In this document: piece after piece, positions 4,936 through 9,883 of the stretch | How the letters are laid out: the number at the start of each line of letters is the position of its first letter | Position numbering within the stretch: the stretch's first letter is position 1 | Assembly (NCBI GenBank): GCA_030673205.1 | Contig: DAOVJP010000030.1 | Location: 1 to 9,883 of the forward strand | Length of the DNA: 9,883 nucleotides | Reading direction: 5' to 3' | Source: Thermoplasmata archaeon | Lineage (GTDB): Archaea; Thermoplasmatota; Thermoplasmata; JAGHBH01 | Program-made: the position numbers and the translations under genes | The notes under the pieces: generated by a model | The model's input: only the letters and a program-made list of their open reading frames with translations | The model's database searches: none | What the model was told of the DNA's origin: nothing

Positions 4936-6657
4936 CTAGTTCTCGTTTCGGCTCGATCTATCGTTTCTTTCTGGTCTCTTTTTATCTCCATTCTCTTTCT
5001 GACCATTTCTGCCCTTCTTCGCTCCTTTCACAGCGGTGGGCACCATCTTGGGGATGCTCTTCTCCTTTATCTCCTCGCTTAACCGATCTCTGAGTATGAA
5101 CTTCTGGACCTTGCCTCGTCCGCTGACGGGAATATCGCCACCTACGAACACATACCGTGGGACCTTGGCGCTTGCTATCTGGCCATAACAATGGTCGATC
5201 ACTTCCTGGCCAGTGATATCCGTTCCAGGGGTTGGTATCACAATAGCAGCCACCACCTCTCCCAGGTCCGGGTCCGGCACCCCCACAACGGTCACCTCGC
5301 CTATTCTGGGGTGCTCCTGAAGATATTCCTCTATTTCCCTGGGATAGACGTTGAAGCCGCCCACTATGACCATATCCTTCTTCCGCCCCACGATGCGGAT
5401 ATAGCCATCCTCATCCCTGGTGGCCAGGTCGCCGCTGTACAGCCATCCGTCCTTGTCTATGGTCTCTTTGGTCTCCTCGGGCATGTTGTAATAGCCCATC
5501 ATCACGTTGTATCCCCTGCATGTCAACTCCCCCACCTCGCCATCCACCACTGGTCTCCGGGCCTCGTCCACTATCCGCACCTCGATATCGGGGAGCGTCT
5601 TGCCGACGGTCTCGGCCTTTATGTGGTCCGGATCATCCAGGTCTGTCATGGTCACCACCGGGCTGGCTTCGGTGAGACCATATGCTATCAGAACATTGCA
5701 GTGCATGGTGGTCCTTACCTCGAGCATGGTCTCCGCTGGGCATGCGGCGCCAGCCATTATGCCCGTTCTCAAACTGCTCGGATCATAATTCCATTTTTCG
5801 ACCATCCAGAGCTCCCGTATGAACATTGTGGGGACTCCGAAGATGATGGTGGCCTTCTCCTCCTGCAGGCGGTCCATGACCTTTATGGGGTCGAAGCCGG
5901 TGAGGCATGTTATGCTGGCCCCATAGTTGCCCGCCCCGGTTATGCCCATCACACACCCGAAACAATGGCTGAATGGGACGGGCAAGAGGAAGATATCTTC
6001 TTCACTGGCCTCCAGTTGACCCGCCACCTGATATGCGTTGTGGACTATGTTATGGTGGGTGAGCATGGCGCCCTTCGGTTTGCCAGTGGTCCCAGATGTA
6101 TAGAGTACGAACGCCAGGTCATCCGGCCCCACCTCCTTTGCCCTCTCTTCCAGCATGGGGCGCTGTGCTAGATCTCCCTCTGACAGCAATTCCTCCCATC
6201 CAATGCTCCCCTCCCACGGCTCTCCCATCACTATTATGTGCCGGAGGTCGGGCAGGTTACCCTTGATGCTATCCAACATTTCCCTGTAGTCGCTGGAGCC
6301 GAACTTGCTAGCCACCACCACCGCCACGGCCCCGCTGTGTTTGAGGATATATTCGGCTTCGTTGGGTTTGTACCATGTGTCCATGGGTACGGTCACCGCC
6401 CCAAGGCGCGCGTTCCCATACCAGGTGGCCATCCATTCCGCGCCATTTGGCATCCATATCCCTATCTTGTCCCCCGCAACCACTCCCATGTTGGCCAGGG
6501 CTATGGCATAGCGGTCTGCCTCGTTCCACAGCTCTGAATAGGTTAGCCGTCGGGTGCCATCGTGCACCGCTGGGCGGTCGCCACGGGCTCTGCCGTTCCT
6601 AGCTATTAGCTCACCTAGGGTAATACGCGCATCTCGGCTATCTTGTCCATTGGGCAT
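4936..6657 (-). CDS. AMP-forming acyl-CoA ligase (fatty/carboxylic acid-CoA synthetase)
   Basis: 573 residues, ANL superfamily. Signatures in order: the P-loop YTSGTTGKPKG (186-196), aromatic/adenine motif YGLTEASP (326-333), ATP-ribose Asp in GWLYSGD (D410), hinge GRKKDMV (424-430), GGFNVYP (433-439) and the catalytic lysine K516 in SGRGKVQK. It activates a carboxylate to its CoA thioester via an acyl-adenylate. The exact substrate cannot be read from sequence; medium/long-chain or branched acids are plausible given the carboxylase genes upstream. Residues about 541-573 form a very basic, polar tail (many Lys, Arg, Asn) beyond the normal family end. AGGAGA lies 8 nt before the ATG, and the gene begins 22 bp after mtnA. 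Confidence 0.92.
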   Translation of the reverse strand: MPNGQDSRDARITLGELIARNGRARGDRPAVHDGTRRLTYSELWNEADRYAIALANMGVVAGDKIGIWMPNGAEWMATWYGNARLGAVTVPMDTWYKPNEAEYILKHSGAVAVVVASKFGSSDYREMLDSIKGNLPDLRHIIVMGEPWEGSIGWEELLSEGDLAQRPMLEERAKEVGPDDLAFVLYTSGTTGKPKGAMLTHHNIVHNAYQVAGQLEASEEDIFLLPVPFSHCFGCVMGITGAGNYGASITCLTGFDPIKVMDRLQEEKATIIFGVPTMFIRELWMVEKWNYDPSSLRTGIMAGAACPAETMLEVRTTMHCNVLIAYGLTEASPVVTMTDLDDPDHIKAETVGKTLPDIEVRIVDEARRPVVDGEVGELTCRGYNVMMGYYNMPEETKETIDKDGWLYSGDLATRDEDGYIRIVGRKKDMVIVGGFNVYPREIEEYLQEHPRIGEVTVVGVPDPDLGEVVAAIVIPTPGTDITGQEVIDHCYGQIASAKVPRYVFVGGDIPVSGRGKVQKFILRDRLSEEIKEKSIPKMVPTAVKGAKKGRNGQKENGDKKRPERNDRSSRNEN

Positions 6658-6679
6658 GAAAGTCGTCTCCTAGCAGGGT

Positions 6680-7669
6680 TCATAGGGGGAGTTGGGATAA
6701 GTCTTTTACTATGCCATATTCGGTGATATACCCAGTGATATACCTGTGGGGGGTGTAATCGAACACCGGGTTCTTCGCCTCAGAACCGGGATTAGCAACC
6801 CGGCTTCCAGCGTATTCCAGGACCTCCGCGCCCTCCCGCTCCTCTATAGGGATGTCCCTGCCTGTGTTGGTTCCCAGGTCGAAGGTGGTATCCGGCGCCG
6901 CCACATAGAATGGGATGTCGTTCTCCTTCGCCACCACCGCCTTTTCGTAAGTGCCTATCTTGTTCGCCGCATCTCCGTTCGCCGCTATCCTATCGGCCCC
7001 CACTATGATCATGTCCACCTCCCCCAGGTGCATGTAGTGTCCGGAGGCGTTGTCTGCTATTATGGCGTGCTCTATTCCCTCTTGATACAACTCCCACGCG
7101 GTGAGCCTGGAGCCCTGGAGCCAGGGCCGGGTCTCATCGACCCATACGAAGATGTTCTTGTCCTGTCTGTGGGCCGCCCGCATAGGGGCCAGCGCGGTGC
7201 CCCAGTCCACGGTGGCCAGTGCACCTGCGTTGCAGTGTGTGAGGAGCTTCATTCCATCCTTTATCCTCTCCGCACCGTGCTCACCGATGAGGCGGCATTT
7301 CTCCACCACCTTCGCGGTATATTCTAGGGATGCCTTGACCACATCCCCTCCATCCGTCCACACCTTTTCCATCTCATCCACAGCGGTGAACAGGTCTTTC
7401 GCCGTGGGACGGGCATCGCTGATGAGCTTGGTCGCCTCCTCCCTTCCCTCCTTCGCAAGCCAGGCCTGTGCCATCCCGAAGGCTCCGGCGGCGCCTATGG
7501 CCGGTGCTCCCCTGACTATCATGTCCGTTATCGCCGCTGCCGTCTCCTCGGCCGTGCGGGTCTCGTGGAATAACAGTTCTAGGGGTAGCTTGCGCTGTTC
7601 TATGAAATGCACCACGCCGTCCTCGAACCACAATGCGGGAAGGTCTTTGTCCAGTTGCTTTATGTACAT
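6680..7669 (-). CDS. mtnA: S-methyl-5-thioribose-1-phosphate isomerase
   Basis: 329 residues, eIF2B-like fold. It converts methylthioribose-1-phosphate to methylthioribulose-1-phosphate in 5'-methylthioadenosine (and possibly 5'-deoxyadenosine) salvage. Visible signatures are VRGAPAIGAAGAFGMA (52-67), THCNAGALAT with catalytic C146, the diagnostic VWVDETRPWLQGSRLTAWEL (175-194), and VGADRIAANGDAANKIGTY with catalytic D226. These favour MtnA over ribose-1,5-bisphosphate isomerase or a true eIF2B subunit. The start ATG 7669 lies about 34 bp from a TATA-like box, so the gene can be transcribed apart from the carboxylase genes although it lies in the same array. Confidence 0.95.
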   Translation of the reverse strand: MYIKQLDKDLPALWFEDGVVHFIEQRKLPLELLFHETRTAEETAAAITDMIVRGAPAIGAAGAFGMAQAWLAKEGREEATKLISDARPTAKDLFTAVDEMEKVWTDGGDVVKASLEYTAKVVEKCRLIGEHGAERIKDGMKLLTHCNAGALATVDWGTALAPMRAAHRQDKNIFVWVDETRPWLQGSRLTAWELYQEGIEHAIIADNASGHYMHLGEVDMIIVGADRIAANGDAANKIGTYEKAVVAKENDIPFYVAAPDTTFDLGTNTGRDIPIEEREGAEVLEYAGSRVANPGSEAKNPVFDYTPHRYITGYITEYGIVKDLSQLPL

Positions 7670-7699
7670 GGGATCACGGCCCCTGGATGGAGATGGGGG

Positions 7700-7706
7700 T
7701 TAAAAA
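7700..7706 (-). promoter_or_regulatory. Probable TATA box for mtnA (or oligo-T end of the upstream operon)
   Basis: On the minus strand TTTTTAA is centred about 34 bp upstream of the mtnA ATG, the same spacing as the PRC-barrel promoter. The T5 run could also terminate transcripts coming from the carboxylase genes; both may be true. Confidence 0.5.
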
Positions 7707-7711
7707 TGATG

Positions 7712-7828
7712 CTATCGGCGTTCAAGTTCCCTCTTGGCTATGGGCGCCGGAGGGGAGCGGCCATCGGCTCTTGCGTTCTTAGACGAACGTAACGACGGTG
7801 GCTCTATGGTCTCCTTGACCAGGCTCAC
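7712..7828 (-). CDS. Possible 38-residue small protein coupled to the carboxyltransferase gene
   Basis: A GTG start overlaps the carboxyltransferase stop as GTGA, and the frame stays open for 38 codons until just before the mtnA promoter. The product (VSLVKETIEPPSL, then a basic Pro/Ala-rich stretch, ending AKRELERR) is soluble and resembles no family I know. Small extra subunits exist in some acyl-CoA carboxylases (actinobacterial epsilon, haloarchaeal PccX), which makes this position interesting, but no homology to them is visible. A frame this short can stay open by chance. Confidence 0.35.
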   Translation of the reverse strand: MSLVKETIEPPSLRSSKNARADGRSPPAPIAKRELERR

Positions 7829-9432
7829 ATTCTGAATATGCCGAACTTGTGATCAGGTATAGGCGCGTTTAGAGATGCGGATATTCCCAGCCCCAGCAAC
7901 ATCCTGGTGTCCAGGGGGTCGATGACGCCGTCGTCCCATATCCTAGCCGAACTGTAGTAGGGGCTTCCCTCCTTCTCGTATTTCTCCAGTATGGGCTCGG
8001 TGAGCGCCTTCTCCTCTTCCTCCGTCATCTGTTTGCCCTTGTACCAGAGCTGGTCCCGTTTTACGGTCAGCAGCACATTGGCGGCCTGCTCCCCGCCCAT
8101 GACGGATATCCTGGCGTTGGGCCACATCCACAGCTGCCGGGGGGCGTAGGCGCGTCCGCACATGCCATAGTTCCCTGCGCCGAAGCTGCCGCCTATTATG
8201 ACCGTGAACTTGGGTACGCTGGCGTTGGCCACGGCCATGACCATCTTTGCGCCGTCCTTGGCGATTCCCCCTGACTCATATTTCTTTCCTATCATGAATC
8301 CCGTTATGTTCTGGAGGAACACTAGGGGTATCTTGCGCTGACAGCACAATTCTATGAAATGGGTGCCTTTCATAGCGCTCTCGGAGAACAATACGCCGTT
8401 GTTTGCCAGTATTCCCACGGGGTAGCCCATTATGCGTGCGAATCCGCAGACGAGGGTGGTGCCATAGAGGGCCTTGAACTCGTGGAACTTGCTCCCGTCC
8501 ACTGTCCTCGCTATGATCTCCCGCACCTCGAACGGCTTCCTCGAGTCCCTGGAAATGATGCCGTATATCTCCTTCGGATCGTAGGCGGGTTCTTCGGGCT
8601 CCGAAGCCTCTATGTATGTTTTTGGCCGGGGGTTGAGGTTCTCCACGATGTTCCTGACCATGCGTATGGCCTCCTTGTCATCCCGGGCATAGTGGTCCGT
8701 CACACCCGACTCACGGCAGTGCACATCCGCTCCCCCAAGCTCCTCCGCGGTGACCTCCTCTCCGGTGGCGGCCTTGACCAGTGGCGGCCCGCCGAGGAAG
8801 ATGGTGCCGTTATCCTTGACTATGATCGTCTCATCCGACATGGCTGGCACGTATGCACCGCCTGCGGTGCAGGAGCCCATCACCGATGCTATCTGAGGTA
8901 TGTTGTCCTTTGACATATTGGCCTGGTTGTAGAATATCCTGCCGAAGTGCTCTTTGTCCGGGAAGGTGTTAGCCTGTTCCGGAAGAAAGATGCCGCCTGA
9001 ATCAACGAGGTATATGCAGGGAAGATGGTTCTCCATGGCTATCTCCTGCGCCCTCAGATGTTTCTTGATGGTCATTGGAAAATAGGTGCCTCCCTTCACG
9101 GTGGCGTCGTTGGCTATTATCAACACCTCCTTGCCGTGTACGATGCCGACGCCGGTTATCATGCTGGCGGAGGGTGCCTGGCCTTTGTACATGTCATATG
9201 CCGCCAGGGCGCCGAGTTCCATGAAAGGCGTGTTCGGGTCCAGCAGCGCCTCTATTCGCTCGTGGGCCAGCATCTTGTTCCTGGAACGATGCCTCTCCAC
9301 AGAGCTTTCCTTTCTCTCGATCCTTGCCCAGTGCAGTTTCTCGTTGAGGTCGTTGACCAGCTTGTTGTAGTGCTCTTCGTTGGCCTTGAAATCCGGGTCG
9401 TTCGGGTCTATCTTGCTGACTATTGTATCCAT
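7825..9432 (-). CDS. mccB: Methylcrotonyl-CoA carboxylase-type carboxyltransferase (beta) subunit
   Basis: 535 residues, full length for the family. This subunit transfers carboxylate from carboxybiotin to an acyl-CoA. The N-terminal crotonase-like half carries GRIFYNQANMS, GSCTAGGAYVPAM (186-198) and GPPLVKAATGEEV. The C-terminal half carries NNGVLFSESA, FLQNITGFMIGKKYE (372-386), GGSFGAGNYGMCGRAY (414-429) and ends FGIFRM. The NITGFM and GAGNYGMCGRAY blocks and the ending match methylcrotonyl-CoA or geranyl-CoA carboxylase beta subunits rather than propionyl-CoA carboxylase, pointing to leucine or isoprenoid-acid degradation. Substrate choice is inferred from family resemblance. GAGGTG lies 5 nt upstream of the ATG. 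The gene starts 23 bp after the biotin-subunit stop, in the classic alpha-beta order. Confidence 0.9.
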   Translation of the reverse strand: MDTIVSKIDPNDPDFKANEEHYNKLVNDLNEKLHWARIERKESSVERHRSRNKMLAHERIEALLDPNTPFMELGALAAYDMYKGQAPSASMITGVGIVHGKEVLIIANDATVKGGTYFPMTIKKHLRAQEIAMENHLPCIYLVDSGGIFLPEQANTFPDKEHFGRIFYNQANMSKDNIPQIASVMGSCTAGGAYVPAMSDETIIVKDNGTIFLGGPPLVKAATGEEVTAEELGGADVHCRESGVTDHYARDDKEAIRMVRNIVENLNPRPKTYIEASEPEEPAYDPKEIYGIISRDSRKPFEVREIIARTVDGSKFHEFKALYGTTLVCGFARIMGYPVGILANNGVLFSESAMKGTHFIELCCQRKIPLVFLQNITGFMIGKKYESGGIAKDGAKMVMAVANASVPKFTVIIGGSFGAGNYGMCGRAYAPRQLWMWPNARISVMGGEQAANVLLTVKRDQLWYKGKQMTEEEEKALTEPILEKYEKEGSPYYSSARIWDDGVIDPLDTRMLLGLGISASLNAPIPDHKFGIFRM

Positions 9433-9455
9433 CTCACCACCTCTGCATCTTTTTC

Positions 9456-9883
9456 CTATTCATCAGGCCTCTTCTCCTCTTCCAAGTCCATCAGGAGGGT
9501 GCCCATCTCCACGGCCTTTCCCTCTTCGAAATAGATCTTCTTCACCACTCCAGGATATGGGGCCTTGATCTGGTATTCCATTTTCATGGCCTCCAGGACC
9601 ATGAGGGTCTGTTTCTCCTCCACCATCTCCCCTTCCTTTATCTTCAAACTCACGACCTTGCCGGTTATGGGTGAGTTCAAGTCTCCTTGCTCTTCCTCCG
9701 GTTCGCCAGGATCGGCGCTTTCCACCCGGTTGAGTTTGAACACACCTCCTTTGAGGAACACATGTCTCTCCTCTTTGTTCGTGGATACCACGAACTTATG
9801 TGCCTCTCCCTCGTGCTGGATCTGTATGAGGCCAGGTTTGAGCTCTTTTGCTTTCACTGTGTAGGAGTGGCCGTCTATGTTCA
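9456..9883 (-). CDS. Biotin-carrying C-terminus of an acyl-CoA carboxylase alpha subunit (gene runs off the right edge)
   Basis: The frame is open to the window edge, reading NIDGHSYTVKAKELKPG before an internal GTG at 9857, so no start is fixed. A beta-rich section resembling the BT/linker region of MccA/PccA-type alpha subunits (ending HVFLKGGVFKLNRVE) leads through an acidic linker (ESADPGEPEEEQGD) to a complete biotinyl domain. The biotin lysine is in EAMKMEY (codon at 9582-9584), flanked by SPITGKV and APYPGVVKK. The domain ends with an acidic LLMDLEEE tail, as MccA proteins do. The likely full protein has biotin carboxylase domains beyond the window and works with the beta subunit next door. 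A free-standing biotin carrier starting at GTG 9857 (133 residues) is the alternative. Confidence 0.8.
   Translation of the reverse strand, partial: NIDGHSYTVKAKELKPGLIQIQHEGEAHKFVVSTNKEERHVFLKGGVFKLNRVESADPGEPEEEQGDLNSPITGKVVSLKIKEGEMVEEKQTLMVLEAMKMEYQIKAPYPGVVKKIYFEEGKAVEMGTLLMDLEEEKRPDE

Noticed and set aside
5191..6171. Plus-strand 326-codon frame opposite the acyl-CoA ligase
   Set aside because: It is His/Tyr-rich antisense sequence without family motifs; the opposite strand has every ANL motif.
6680..7669. Reading mtnA as ribose-1,5-bisphosphate isomerase or an eIF2B subunit
   Set aside because: The VDETRP-LQG-RLTAWEL block together with the Cys and Asp active-site motifs is typical of MtnA.

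Overview
The window reads as a piece of a euryarchaeal, probably Thermoplasmatota-like, chromosome of moderate GC content. This is an inference from gene content and signals. It carries an archaeal-type NucS, an archaeal-type (ApgM) phosphoglycerate mutase, a short PRC-barrel protein and a DUF92 membrane protein. TATA-like boxes sit about 27-34 bp upstream of start codons, which suggests leaderless or very short-leader transcripts. Inside the long minus-strand cluster, genes are packed with 4-bp overlaps or gaps of about 20 bp.

Left part (1-1320): the N-terminal part of nucS (mismatch-specific/flap endonuclease) runs off the left edge on the minus strand. Divergent from it is a Trm9/ALKBH8-like class I methyltransferase, probably for tRNA wobble uridine, whose C-terminus ends in a G-rich 9-bp tandem repeat.

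Middle part (1319-2610), the accessory segment: a two-gene cassette encodes a winged-HTH + MNT nucleotidyltransferase fusion and, overlapping it by 8 bp, a UPF0332-like HEPN protein. This is a toxin-antitoxin/defence-type pair. Its start region lies inside a striking tandem palindromic repeat (GTTC-N8-GAAC twice around a perfect GAACATATGTTC), which looks like an autoregulatory operator. Behind the HEPN gene are a short out-of-frame fragment resembling the C-terminus of a DNA adenine methylase and about 180 bp of purine-rich DNA with a 22-bp exact direct repeat. Together these look like the scar of a small defence island.

Right part (2611-9883), core metabolism: a small PRC-barrel gene on the plus strand converges on a long minus-strand cluster. 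In transcription order that cluster is the biotin-bearing C-terminus of an acyl-CoA carboxylase alpha subunit, a methylcrotonyl-CoA carboxylase-type beta subunit, a possible 38-codon overlapping ORF, S-methyl-5-thioribose-1-phosphate isomerase (mtnA, with its own probable promoter), an AMP-forming acyl-CoA ligase, a DUF92 membrane protein and ApgM. The carboxylase and the ligase fit branched-chain acyl-CoA (leucine) or isoprenoid-acid catabolism. MtnA serves methylthioadenosine salvage, ApgM glycolysis/gluconeogenesis, and DUF92 perhaps polyprenyl-phosphate salvage. No RNA genes, CRISPR arrays or insertion sequences were recognised.
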